A stretch of DNA of 64,000 bases from AAA164-E04 sp014239995. GTDB taxonomy: Bacteria; Verrucomicrobiota; Verrucomicrobiia; Limisphaerales; AAA164-E04. Each line of letters starts with the position of its first letter. The first letter of the stretch is position 1. The DNA lies in contig JAQWLM010000069.1 of the NCBI GenBank assembly GCA_029247315.1, forward strand, positions 1 through 64,000, given 5' to 3'. The position numbers and the translations under genes are program-made. Shown piece by piece: positions 35,192 to 43,955 of the stretch. Below the pieces are notes generated by a model that made no database searches, had not been told where the DNA came from, and was given only the letters and a program-made list of their open reading frames with translations.

Positions 35192-36283
35192 TTAAGTATC
35201 TAGGTTGGAAGGAAATACACTTGAAATAACACTTGAGGATCTGAATAATTCAAAGGTTCCAGGTATTTTTTGCCCACCACTCAATAAGACAACTGGGCAA
35301 TTTGTGCCTAGCAGGACATTCATCAAGTTCCCCCAGTGTGGCTGCTCGTCAATGTGCGTTAAAACGATTCCCTTGAGCTTGAAACGCTCAAAGGCCCTGA
35401 TCTGCTCGTTGAGGTTCGAGGTGGCATAACACGCATTGAGCACCAGGTATCGATCACACGCCGGCAATGACTCCAATTGGGTCTCCAGGGCTAGACACTG
35501 GTCTGGAAAATGCGTTGCAATGCCAGGCAGGTCGATGAAAAGCGGGGATGCTGCAAGATCACCTTGACGATCCTCAGGAAATCGTGAGATGGATGCCTGA
35601 AGCATTTCAGCATAGACATCGAGCATTTCAGTCGTGTTGGGTTGAATACCATCCAGACGCCATACCGATGGTGTCAGATTGCGCTGAAACACCAGGTGCG
35701 CCATCCATTTACACAATACCGTCGTTTTACCGCAGCCTGCGGGGCCAAGGAAAACAAGGGGTCGTTCACCCGTCCTGGGGTCCTCGGTGGGCGAAGGCAG
35801 TAGTTCCATCACGAGACTGCGGCAAAAGGCCAGTTCGTCCCGGACATAATCAGGCATACCACCTTGAAATCGAAGGGCCAGTCGTTCCAGCATCTCCGAG
35901 ATCCAGTAATCACTCAGGCCCATGCTTTTGAGGATGGGTTCCACGCGCCATTGGCCCTGCCCCCCTGCCTGCCCCCTTGTTCTGGGAGCTGGGACGGGTG
36001 GATCCTCCGGTTCAACCGTTTTTTGAAGTTCCTGCTGGTAGACCTTGAAAAAGGGGGGAGCCGTTTCCTCCTGGTGATCGCCGGGGGTCCGGTCCACCGG
36101 GGGTGGATTATCCTGGCTTGGAACCTGGATGACCAGTTCAAGCTGCGGCTTACGCCAGATGCGCGCAAGACCCTGGGCAGCGTGTTGGCGCACTTCCTGG
36201 ATCACGGCCCGGGGGCCGTACTGCTGTCTGGCTTTACGCACGGCATCCTGCGGTGAGTCCGCAAGCATGGTGACTGTTTTCAC
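35192..36283 (-). CDS. flhF: Diverged FlhF-type flagellar GTPase
   Basis: 363 residues from GTG 36283. The N-terminal MKTVTMLADSPQDAVRKARQ and the NG-domain layout match FlhF, which sets the site and number of flagella at the pole. The P-loop GPAGCGKTT (180-188) is intact. However, the DTYR motif is LDGIQ (210-214), the G3 DTAG is DLPG (251-254) and the G4 TKLDE is THIDE (309-313). GTP specificity and activation are therefore doubtful. It lies between flhA and the small membrane protein, where flhF usually lies. Confidence 0.85.
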   Translation of the reverse strand: MKTVTMLADSPQDAVRKARQQYGPRAVIQEVRQHAAQGLARIWRKPQLELVIQVPSQDNPPPVDRTPGDHQEETAPPFFKVYQQELQKTVEPEDPPVPAPRTRGQAGGQGQWRVEPILKSMGLSDYWISEMLERLALRFQGGMPDYVRDELAFCRSLVMELLPSPTEDPRTGERPLVFLGPAGCGKTTVLCKWMAHLVFQRNLTPSVWRLDGIQPNTTEMLDVYAEMLQASISRFPEDRQGDLAASPLFIDLPGIATHFPDQCLALETQLESLPACDRYLVLNACYATSNLNEQIRAFERFKLKGIVLTHIDEQPHWGNLMNVLLGTNCPVVLLSGGQKIPGTFELFRSSSVISSVFPSNLDT

Positions 36284-36336
36284 GCAGATATCCTTTCAGA
36301 GTGAATCATGGTAACTTGATTTCCTTACAAGAAAAT

Positions 36337-38469
36337 CTAGGTGGCAACCTCGTCTTCCTTGGGCAAGGTAACCACGGCAAATGTTTTAAGGGGGATGTTT
36401 TGCGGAATCTCTGTGAAACCAATCACAGCAAGGTCCGAGAACGTGGACTTCAGGAATCGATACAGGGCAATACGCACCTGGGGACCACAGACCAATACCG
36501 GATGAAGCCCGCTGGCAGTCATTTTCTGGATCGAGGCGGAAAAGGCATCCACCAGTTTCCAGGCAAAATTAGGCTCAAGCACAAGGGCCACTTCATTGAC
36601 TGATTTACGAATCCCCTCCGAGATGGTGTGCTCGACCGCTGGATCCAGGGAAAGCGTGTGAATATGACCGTCCTCGCTTTTCCAGGGATGCACGATGGAT
36701 GAGGCAAGGGCCTGCCTGGCCTGCTCGGATAATTCGTCCGGGTTCTTGGTATGGGGCGCCATGTCACTGATTCGTTCCAGGATTTCAGGCAGGTTCCGAA
36801 TCGAGAGTCCCTCAGCAAGCAGGTTCTGCAGGATGCGGTGTACATGCCCGACGGTCAGGTGCGCGGGAATCAATTCATTGATCACCGCAGAATGCGAATC
36901 TTTCAAATGGTCCAACAGATTTTGAACATCCTGGCGCGTCAGGATTTCAAATGCGTTGCGCTTGATAATCTCGGACAAGTGAGTCACCAGGACCGTGGGG
37001 GCATCCACCACGGTGAAGCCCTTCATCTCCGCTTTCTTTTTTTCAACGGCGTTGATCCATGTAGCCGGCAACTGGTAGACCGGTTCCTTGGTCGGGATGC
37101 CCTGGAGGATTTCCTTGCTGTCCGAGGCATTCATGGCGAGCCATTGACCCGGTTGAATTTCGCCCTTGGTATATTCCTGTCCCTTGAGCAGCAAACGATA
37201 TTCGTTGGCCTGCATTTGGAGGTTGTCCTTCACCTTGATGGGAGGGACAACCAAGCCCATTTCACGGGCAAAATTCTTACGGATACCGGTGATCCGTGTG
37301 AGAAGATCACCATTCTTGGATTGATCTGCAAGGTGCACGAGTCCATAACCAAGCTCCAGTTGAATCGGGTCCAGCTTAAGCATTTGCTCAATGGATTGCT
37401 CCTGCTGCTCTGGAGTATTTGCCACCTGTTGAGCCGCCTTGGGTCCCTTGGCGTCCGTCGAGTCATCCTCGTTCATGACGTCGTTAAATGAATCCTGGAG
37501 CTTGGGAAGAAAGTAGGCCGCAGAACCGAAAAGAACTGCCAGGGTAAAAAAGGGCAGGAAAGGAAAACCTGGGATGAACATCATGACACCCAGCATCCCG
37601 GATAGAATCCAGATGGCCTTGAAGGAAAAAAACAGCTGCCCGGTCAATTCCCTTCCCAGGTTATTCTTGGCCGTGGCCCGAGTCACCAGAATACCGGTGG
37701 CAGCCGAGGTGATCAGGGCGGGAATCTGCGAGACAAGGCCATCACCAATGGAAAGGAGTGTATAAAGTTCCAGGGCATCCGGCATGGTCATCTGCCTCTG
37801 AAAAATGCCGATCCCGAAGCCACCTATGATATTGATGACGGTAATCAGGATGCCGGCAATGGCATCACCTCGCACAAATTTACTGGCACCATCCATCGCA
37901 CCATAAAAATCGGCCTCAGCTTCCACCTTTTTACGCCGCTTCCTCGCCTGCAATTCATCAATCACCCCCGCATTGAGCTCCGCATCAATGGCCATTTGTT
38001 TGCCAGGCATCGCATCCAGGGTAAAGCGTGCAGCCACTTCAGCGATACGACCCGCACCCTTGGTGATGACAATGAAGTTCACGAGTACGAGAATGATGAA
38101 AACCACCAGTCCCACGATAAAATTGCCACGTACGACAAAGTTACCGAAAGCCTCGATGATATTGCCTGCATACCCGTTCAACAGGATCAAGCGGGTAGAA
38201 GCCACATTCAGGGAAAGGCGAAACAATGTCGCCATCAGCAGCATGGTCGGAAACCCTGTGAAGTCAGCAGAGTCCTTGAGATACAGGATGACCAGGAGCA
38301 TGAGCAGCGAGAGCGCAATACTCAATGCCAACGCACCATCCAAAAGCAGGATGGGCATGGGCAGAATCAGGAACATGACAATGCCAAACAATGCCAGTGG
38401 CAGCCACATATCCAGCCCGTAGACGAGCTTTTTTCGGTAATTCTTCCCGAGTATATTTTCGATGTTCAT
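36337..38469 (-). CDS. flhA: Flagellar export gate protein FlhA
   Basis: 710 residues. Eight membrane helices lie in the first ~330 residues, including the FHIPEP-family core (TDFTGFPTMLLMATLFRLSLNVASTRLILL-type sequence and RFTLDAMPGKQMAIDAELNAG). A large cytoplasmic C-terminal domain (about 350-710) binds export chaperones. It is the main gate of the flagellar type III secretion apparatus and couples export to proton motive force. It is 11 bases behind flhB. Confidence 0.97.
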   Translation of the reverse strand: MNIENILGKNYRKKLVYGLDMWLPLALFGIVMFLILPMPILLLDGALALSIALSLLMLLVILYLKDSADFTGFPTMLLMATLFRLSLNVASTRLILLNGYAGNIIEAFGNFVVRGNFIVGLVVFIILVLVNFIVITKGAGRIAEVAARFTLDAMPGKQMAIDAELNAGVIDELQARKRRKKVEAEADFYGAMDGASKFVRGDAIAGILITVINIIGGFGIGIFQRQMTMPDALELYTLLSIGDGLVSQIPALITSAATGILVTRATAKNNLGRELTGQLFFSFKAIWILSGMLGVMMFIPGFPFLPFFTLAVLFGSAAYFLPKLQDSFNDVMNEDDSTDAKGPKAAQQVANTPEQQEQSIEQMLKLDPIQLELGYGLVHLADQSKNGDLLTRITGIRKNFAREMGLVVPPIKVKDNLQMQANEYRLLLKGQEYTKGEIQPGQWLAMNASDSKEILQGIPTKEPVYQLPATWINAVEKKKAEMKGFTVVDAPTVLVTHLSEIIKRNAFEILTRQDVQNLLDHLKDSHSAVINELIPAHLTVGHVHRILQNLLAEGLSIRNLPEILERISDMAPHTKNPDELSEQARQALASSIVHPWKSEDGHIHTLSLDPAVEHTISEGIRKSVNEVALVLEPNFAWKLVDAFSASIQKMTASGLHPVLVCGPQVRIALYRFLKSTFSDLAVIGFTEIPQNIPLKTFAVVTLPKEDEVAT

Positions 38470-38480
38470 ACGGTTGATCC

Positions 38481-39566
38481 TCAGGCCTCTTGCCCGCGGA
38501 GACGGTATTTGTAAGGGTTCAGGCGATAGACCGCGGCGAGAATTTCTGCAATCGCGGCATAAAGAGGTGCCGGCACTTCGTGCCCCACCGGCGTGGATTT
38601 ATAGAGCGATCTTGCGAGCGGCTTGTTTTCCATGATGGGAATCTGGTGCGCACGGGCGATCTCCTTGATCTTTGCAGCAAAAAGGCGTTCTCCCTTGGCA
38701 ATCACCCGCGGTGCCGTCATTTTTCCGGGATGATACTTCAAGGCCACCGCGTAGTGGGTCGGGTTGGTCAGGATCACATCGGCCTCAGGAACATCCTGCA
38801 TCATCTTGCGCTGCCGAAGCGCAATGCGCATCTGATGACGACGTCCCTTCATCTTGGGATCACCCTCCTGATTCTTGTGTTCCTCCTTGACCTCCTCCTT
38901 GGTCATCATCAGGTCCTGCTGGTTCTTCCAGAGCTGATAGGCATAGTCCAGGATGGCAAAGAGGAACATCATGAGCAGGCACTTCACAAGCACGGAGATC
39001 GTCGTCGAGGACACAAACTTGATAAAATCGCCAACCCCAACCGTGGAAGTGAAAATAGGAGATTGAATGGCCTTACGTGCTTCAGTGAAAAGGGCTCCTC
39101 CAAGGATACTGATTTTCCCGATGGAAAAAAAAGCGGTGACCAGGGCATTGGTGGAAATAATTTTCTTCCAGCCAGTGGCTGGATTCAGCTTGCTCCACTT
39201 AAAATTCGCAGCCTCCAGTGTGAGCTTGCCTTTAGTCTGCGACAACCCTGCCAACACCCCACCCAGGGCGGCAGAGCCAACCACGGGAGCCACCATTTTC
39301 CCAAACGTGACGCTGGAGTTCGAAAAGTATTCCTGCATGAATTCCTGCTTGAGCACCACACCTCCCATCTGGGTAAACATGCCGGACATGATCATGGAGG
39401 ATTCCTGCCATATACTGGGCCCAACAACGACCAAGGACATGACGCCAGCGCCGGTCACAAAGAGGGTCTGGATTTCGGCACTCTTGGCAAACTGACCATT
39501 GTTGAAGGCATCCTGCATTTTCTTGGGGGACGCCTGCTCTGTCTTTTCCCCGACATGCTCACTCAC
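38481..39566 (-). CDS. flhB: Flagellar export switch protein FlhB
   Basis: 361 residues from GTG 39566. It starts EKTEQASPKKMQDAFNNGQFAKSAEI, a FlhB hallmark, has four membrane helices to about residue 215, then a cytoplasmic domain. The self-cleaving NPTH motif is at residues 268-271 (DVILTNPTHYAVALKY). Cleavage there switches export from rod/hook to filament substrates together with FliK. Confidence 0.97.
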   Translation of the reverse strand: MSEHVGEKTEQASPKKMQDAFNNGQFAKSAEIQTLFVTGAGVMSLVVVGPSIWQESSMIMSGMFTQMGGVVLKQEFMQEYFSNSSVTFGKMVAPVVGSAALGGVLAGLSQTKGKLTLEAANFKWSKLNPATGWKKIISTNALVTAFFSIGKISILGGALFTEARKAIQSPIFTSTVGVGDFIKFVSSTTISVLVKCLLMMFLFAILDYAYQLWKNQQDLMMTKEEVKEEHKNQEGDPKMKGRRHQMRIALRQRKMMQDVPEADVILTNPTHYAVALKYHPGKMTAPRVIAKGERLFAAKIKEIARAHQIPIMENKPLARSLYKSTPVGHEVPAPLYAAIAEILAAVYRLNPYKYRLRGQEA

Positions 39567-39611
39567 GGGAAGGCCTTTCGATGGCTATGTGCATGATGAT
39601 TTGCATGATCA

Positions 39612-40388
39612 CTATCCCCGCAGTGACGCGGCCGCTTTCATCAAGTCCAGGGGAATGCCCTTCACGAAGTGCACAATGTGCTCGGCCATCAAATCACAGG
39701 TCATCCCGAAAACGATGATCCCTGCAAGGATGCGAAATGAGAAACTCTCGGAAAACACGTTCATCTGGGGCACCGCGCGACCAAGAAACGAAAACATCAG
39801 CAGTAGCACAAAGGAAACCGTCATGATGGGTCCTGCAATGAGGAGTCCTACCGAAAAGATGCTGGCCGTCATGGCAATGATGTCTCTGAGAAAATTACCG
39901 TTGAATTGCGCCTGCCCCATGGGTAGGACCTCGAAACTTTTGGAGAGGCCTACAAAAAACCAGTGATGCATGTCGGTGGCAAAAAAAATCACGATGGCCA
40001 ACTGATACATGATGTTGGTAGGAAGTGCAGACTGGTTGGATTGAAATGGGTTGATGTCCATGCTCATCATGAGACCAATCTGGATGGATACCAGTGATCC
40101 GGCCACGTCCAGGGCATAAAAGAAAAGTTTACTGGCAAAACCGAGCAACAGGCCCACGCAAATTTCGCTGCCCATGAGGAGGATCAACTGTGTCAGCGGC
40201 CACCCGTCCAGCGTCACCTGGGGCTGGCTCGAAGCGACAAAGAAGGCCGCCATGGCACCCAGCGCAATCCTGATTTTCACAGGAACGCTTGTCGCGGAGA
40301 ATGCTGGTAAGGTCGCAAAGAGTGCGGACGTACGCATCATCACCAAAAGCCATGTGGTAAAAAGTGCCGATATCACCTTAAGGACCAC
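39612..40388 (-). CDS. fliR: Flagellar export gate protein FliR
   Basis: 258 residues from GTG 40388. It is polytopic, with VMMRTSALFATLPAFSATSVPVKIRIALG near the start and GLLLGFASKLFFYALDVAGSLVSIQIGLMMSMDINPF in the middle, both FliR signatures. It forms part of the FliPQR export channel. An internal GTG at 40376 is possible as start. Confidence 0.95.
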   Translation of the reverse strand: MVLKVISALFTTWLLVMMRTSALFATLPAFSATSVPVKIRIALGAMAAFFVASSQPQVTLDGWPLTQLILLMGSEICVGLLLGFASKLFFYALDVAGSLVSIQIGLMMSMDINPFQSNQSALPTNIMYQLAIVIFFATDMHHWFFVGLSKSFEVLPMGQAQFNGNFLRDIIAMTASIFSVGLLIAGPIMTVSFVLLLMFSFLGRAVPQMNVFSESFSFRILAGIIVFGMTCDLMAEHIVHFVKGIPLDLMKAAASLRG

Positions 40389-40451
40389 CGAAGCAGCAAG
40401 TGTACCAAGCAGGAAAAGGGAACGAAAATGGTGGCATCCTCAACGCGAGAA

Positions 40452-40721
40452 TCACTTTACCATCTCGGGGGTAAGCTGAATCATCCAAGTGGTATACTCA
40501 ATCAGGGTACGCAGGATCCATGGAGATGCTATAAGAAGAAAAGCCGCAATCCCGATGGTTTTGGGGACAAATGTCAAAGTCTGTTCATTAACCGAAGTCA
40601 CGGTTTGGATAACACTGATGCTCACCCCTATCAGCATACCGGTGAAAAGGATCGGCGAGGCAAGCTGGGTGGCCTTGAGAAGCATCATTCGAATCAGTTC
40701 AACAGCAAAATCAGGATTCAT
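40452..40721 (-). CDS. fliQ: Flagellar export gate protein FliQ
   Basis: 89 residues from ATG 40721, the normal size. Two hydrophobic helices: ATQLASPILFTGMLIGVSISVIQTVTSVNEQTLTF and FVPKTIGIAAFLLIASPWILRTLIEYT. The VNEQTLTFVPK segment is nearly invariant in the family. It packs around FliP-FliR in the export gate. Confidence 0.96.
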   Translation of the reverse strand: MNPDFAVELIRMMLLKATQLASPILFTGMLIGVSISVIQTVTSVNEQTLTFVPKTIGIAAFLLIASPWILRTLIEYTTWMIQLTPEMVK

Positions 40722-40746
40722 GGTTTTGTTTCCGCGTCTATTGGGA

Positions 40747-41544
40747 TTAAGTGGCAAAGCTTTGCAGAAGGGAGGTCACAATAAGGTTCCACCCGTCTAC
40801 CAGGACGAATAACAGGATTTTCAGGGGAAGAGAGACCGTCACGGGAGGCATCATCATCATACCCATACTCATCAGGACGGTCGCTACGATCAGGTCAATC
40901 ATGATGAAAGGTACAAAAAGCAGAAACCCGATTTGAAAGGCTGTCTTAAGTTCACTGATGACAAATGCAGGAATGACAATATTCAGGGGTATCTCCCCGC
41001 TGCTCGAGGCCTGCACACCCGCCATTCTAGTGAATAACTCCATGTCCTTCGGGCGAGTCTGCCCCAGCATGAATTCCTTGATGGCCACGGAGGCCCCCTC
41101 CAGTGCCTGCTGGCCGTTAATCTGCTTTTGGGAATAGGGATCAATGGCGTTGACTTGAATCTTGGACCATGTGGGGGACATCACAAACATGCTCATGAAA
41201 AAAGCCAACCCAATGATGATCTGGTTGGAGGGCGCACCCTGAAGCGACAGGGCAGATCGAATGAAAGAAAGCACAATGACGATCCGGGTAAAGCTTGTCA
41301 TCAGCAGGATGATGGATGGCGTCAACGTCAATAGTGTGATGATAAAGAGAATCTGGACACCCATATCCACATTGGCAGGGTCCCCGGACGGGTTGAAACC
41401 AAGGTTGAAGCTAAAAGGCAAGGCTCCTCCTGTACCATCCGTTGCCTGCGCCAGCGTGGAGGGGCACATGGTCGTCAGCATCAGCCATGAGACCAGAGGC
41501 CAGAGCCAGCGGATCATGGGGAAACGGAGCTCAGGTGGATGCAT
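40747..41544 (-). CDS. fliP: Flagellar export gate protein FliP
   Basis: 265 residues, with a signal-like N-terminus (MIRWLWPLVSWLMLTTM) as is usual for FliP. Diagnostic segments are SFTRIVIVLSFIRSALSLQGAPSNQIIIGLAFFMSMFVMSP, VVIPAFVISELKTAFQIGFLLF-type sequence and VLMSMGMMMMPPVTVSLPLKILLFVLVDGWNLI. It is the pentameric core of the export channel. The start at 41544 overlaps fliO by 14 bases and follows an AGGAAGG; 41517 is the alternative. Confidence 0.96.
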   Translation of the reverse strand: MHPPELRFPMIRWLWPLVSWLMLTTMCPSTLAQATDGTGGALPFSFNLGFNPSGDPANVDMGVQILFIITLLTLTPSIILLMTSFTRIVIVLSFIRSALSLQGAPSNQIIIGLAFFMSMFVMSPTWSKIQVNAIDPYSQKQINGQQALEGASVAIKEFMLGQTRPKDMELFTRMAGVQASSSGEIPLNIVIPAFVISELKTAFQIGFLLFVPFIMIDLIVATVLMSMGMMMMPPVTVSLPLKILLFVLVDGWNLIVTSLLQSFAT

Positions 41545-42001
41545 GCATGGCCTTCCTTATCTCGCCCTCAAAGTCGTCCTTCTTGCTCACCTGATTACCT
41601 TCCTGCGAAGGCATCGACGCAGCAACCGTCTCTTTCAATGGAGTGACAGCAGGTGTTCCCTGCTGTCCACTGGTCACCAGGAAACGCTCCCCCTGGTAAT
41701 CGACCACATAGAGGGCATTCCTCTGGTTGAGTGCTCGGCATTCAAGAATTTTAAGATGCCCCTGCGCATTTTTATTTTGAAGCAGGCCCCCGTATTTTCG
41801 AAAGATCATCACTCCACCAAAAAAAATGGCCAACACGGTGATCAGTGCCCCAAACATGCGCAGCCACGAGGCCAGCAGATCATCTACTGACTCCATGGAG
41901 GGCGTTTCCGTGACCGGTTCTGCCCCCAGGCAGGTCCCGATCAAAACGGTAACGAAGGTCCAGACCAAAACGGCCCGTTGGACATGTAGGGGTCGCGCCA
42001 T
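41531..42001 (-). CDS. fliO: FliO-type flagellar export assembly protein
   Basis: 156 residues from ATG 42001, one base behind the fliN stop. A signal-like N-terminus, then a transmembrane helix (WLRMFGALITVLAIFFGGVMIF) and a small cytoplasmic domain (ILECRALNQRNALYVVDYQGERFLVTS) with the beta pattern of FliO. FliO stabilises FliP during gate assembly. The family is weakly conserved, but the position between fliN and fliP is the standard one. Confidence 0.85.
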   Translation of the reverse strand: MARPLHVQRAVLVWTFVTVLIGTCLGAEPVTETPSMESVDDLLASWLRMFGALITVLAIFFGGVMIFRKYGGLLQNKNAQGHLKILECRALNQRNALYVVDYQGERFLVTSGQQGTPAVTPLKETVAASMPSQEGNQVSKKDDFEGEIRKAMHAST

Positions 42002-42002
42002 G

Positions 42003-42263
42003 TTAGAAGAGCTTGGTAAGCTTGATCCCGAAACGGTTGTCAACCACGACCACTTCGCCCTGGCCGATCAGTTTATCATTGACGTACAGATCTGCCGGTT
42101 GATCAGATTTTTTATCCAGCTGAACCACCTTGCCTGGCGTCAGTTCCAGCACACTCTTCATTGGCATCATGCAGGAACCCAATTCCACCGAAAGTTCCAC
42201 TGGAACATCATAAAGCATTTCCAGATTGTTTGTAGATTCATTCTCTTCTGCCGCATCATCCAT
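42003..42263 (-). CDS. fliN: Flagellar switch protein FliN
   Basis: 86 residues, consisting almost only of the SpoA/C-ring domain: MLYDVPVELSVELGSCMMPMKSVLELTPGKVVQLDK, then ADLYVNDKLIGQGEVVVVDNRFGIKLT. It lacks the longer N-terminal extension of E. coli FliN (137 residues). It builds the lower C-ring with FliM and docks the FliH-FliI export ATPase. It is 12 bases behind fliM. Confidence 0.95.
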   Translation of the reverse strand: MDDAAEENESTNNLEMLYDVPVELSVELGSCMMPMKSVLELTPGKVVQLDKKSDQPADLYVNDKLIGQGEVVVVDNRFGIKLTKLF

Positions 42264-42275
42264 AACATTCCTTGT

Positions 42276-43265
42276 CTATTGTTCAATTTTATGGGTGATC
42301 TTGAAGGCCCATTTTTCATTTAATTTACCCATGGTTCCCTTGAAGGCTGCCCTCTCTGCCATGCGTAACTCGGCCTTCTCGAAAAAGGCAGAGGGAAAAG
42401 GCAGGAACTGCCCCACTCTAAGGCCTGACATCTCCTTGAGGGTGATCTTGGCCCCATGACACCATGCTGAAAGTCGAACCGGGATATGATCAAATCGATC
42501 ACTCCAGTCGGGTACGCGCCCCAGCGCACCACCCGATGTTCCCTCCACTTCAGGATCCACTCCGCTGAGATTGCCAATGAGAGGTTCCAGCGTGAGATGC
42601 GGGATAAGTATTCGTATACGACCCTCAGACTCGGCAAAGCGGGTCTTGATGATTATTTGAAACGCCTTGGCGTCAAGGGACGAGGATCGCACATGCTTTG
42701 GATTGGACTCATGAGTCACGATGGAGGGCTGGATGTCGGTTGTTTCTCCCCAGAGGTTGGACCATTCAGAGGTAATGATTCCAATGACGTCATCCAGCAG
42801 CGAAATCTCCACGTCATTTAATTTTTCAACGGGCCCCGCCGTCTTGGCAGGTCCCCCCAGGAGCCGGTCGACAATGGAAAGTGCCGTCGAAAGTGGCAAT
42901 TCAATCAGGGAATGTTTACGCAAAGGCGCCATGCTGATCATGGAAAGGTGGGTATGTTCCTCCATCTCATTGAGGCCCTGCCGCATGATGATGGACTCCA
43001 GGCTTTCCAGCTCCATGTCCATCTCGATCCGCAGGTAGAGGCTCAAGCGAGCCGCGAGACTGCGCACGAAACGTTCATGTACATTTCGCAGCTTGCGCAT
43101 TTCCCTGGGAGTCAGAAAGGAGGAACCCTCAAAATCAAACGCCTGGACAGTGTCCGCCCCTGCGGTTCGCAAACGCCCCCCCTTGCCCAGCACCGTGAGC
43201 GTCTCGGATACGGGCTGGGTGGTTTCCTCATCTCCTGTGGGCTTGGGATCTGGTGTTTCTTCCAT
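42276..43265 (-). CDS. fliM: Flagellar switch protein FliM without canonical CheY-binding motif
   Basis: 329 residues. The middle domain (about 55-250) and the C-terminal SpoA domain (about 255-325, IPVRLSAWCHGAKITLKEMSGLRVGQFLPF) are recognisable. FliM usually begins with LSQxEIDALL, the helix that binds phosphorylated CheY. Here the first 50 residues (TGDEETTQPVSETLTVLGKG) show nothing like it, and the GGxG FliG-contact loop reads LLGGPAKTAG. The C-ring can still assemble, but direct switching by CheY-P is doubtful. No che genes are in the window. Confidence 0.92.
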   Translation of the reverse strand: MEETPDPKPTGDEETTQPVSETLTVLGKGGRLRTAGADTVQAFDFEGSSFLTPREMRKLRNVHERFVRSLAARLSLYLRIEMDMELESLESIIMRQGLNEMEEHTHLSMISMAPLRKHSLIELPLSTALSIVDRLLGGPAKTAGPVEKLNDVEISLLDDVIGIITSEWSNLWGETTDIQPSIVTHESNPKHVRSSSLDAKAFQIIIKTRFAESEGRIRILIPHLTLEPLIGNLSGVDPEVEGTSGGALGRVPDWSDRFDHIPVRLSAWCHGAKITLKEMSGLRVGQFLPFPSAFFEKAELRMAERAAFKGTMGKLNEKWAFKITHKIEQ

Positions 43266-43307
43266 GACTTTGAATAAGGGATTCCCTGTTGAGGAGGTTT
43301 TTCGAGC

Positions 43308-43916
43308 CTAAAAATTACTCCATTTAATAATGTTAACCCGCTTCACGAAATCTCCATTGAGCTCCTTGTTACAGGCTTCTTTTAACATCTTTTTTAAGTT
43401 TTGTTTGGTTTGATTCGGCAGATCGTCAATCTGCTCCATGGACAGGCTCGATATCATTTCAACTGCCTTCTCCTGAATGACATACTTGTTTTCTGTTATA
43501 ATGGTCTGGGCCTTTTTGTCTTTTGCCTGAACTGCAATGGAGACGAACAAGCGACGGGTCCCCTTGCTGCCCTTGACCGGGACATCTAGATTGTCGAAGA
43601 CGGTCGTGAGAGAATTTTCCGCAGGATCTGCATCCTTGTCTTCTTTTGCACTGGACTCACCGCCCTTCTCTTTCTCTGATTCCTCAATGGCGGGCGCGGT
43701 AGTGTTCGTGAGGCTCGTTTGGGATGCACCCACAGGATTTCCAGTTGCTGCCGCAATTGTCTCCTTGATATTTTTGACAAGCACAAAGTGTGTCAGAGCC
43801 CACGCCGTGGCCGGCATGATCACCAACGCGGCAATCAAGGGAAGCCAGGCCTTGATGGAGGCTTTGGACGTTTCCTGGCCTTCTTCCTGGTCTTTGTCTT
43901 TTTCTTTTTCTTTCAT
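43308..43916 (-). CDS. fliL: Flagellar basal-body protein FliL
   Basis: 202 residues from ATG 43916 (a TTG lies just before). A very charged cytoplasmic N-terminus (EKEKDKDQEEGQETSK), one membrane helix (WLPLIAALVIMPATAWALTHFVL), an acidic linker, then the periplasmic FliL domain (RRLFVSIAVQAKDKKAQTII, MISSLSMEQIDDL). FliL encircles the stator and supports torque. It stands between flgE and fliM. Confidence 0.88.
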   Translation of the reverse strand: MKEKEKDKDQEEGQETSKASIKAWLPLIAALVIMPATAWALTHFVLVKNIKETIAAATGNPVGASQTSLTNTTAPAIEESEKEKGGESSAKEDKDADPAENSLTTVFDNLDVPVKGSKGTRRLFVSIAVQAKDKKAQTIITENKYVIQEKAVEMISSLSMEQIDDLPNQTKQNLKKMLKEACNKELNGDFVKRVNIIKWSNF

Positions 43917-43955
43917 CAATTCAAGGGGGTTTTCCGAAGGCGATCAGCGCATACT

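Noticed and set aside
38490..39596. 368-codon plus-strand open frame opposite flhB
   Set aside because: Shadow of flhB with its NPTH site; composition is His/Arg-rich and not protein-like.
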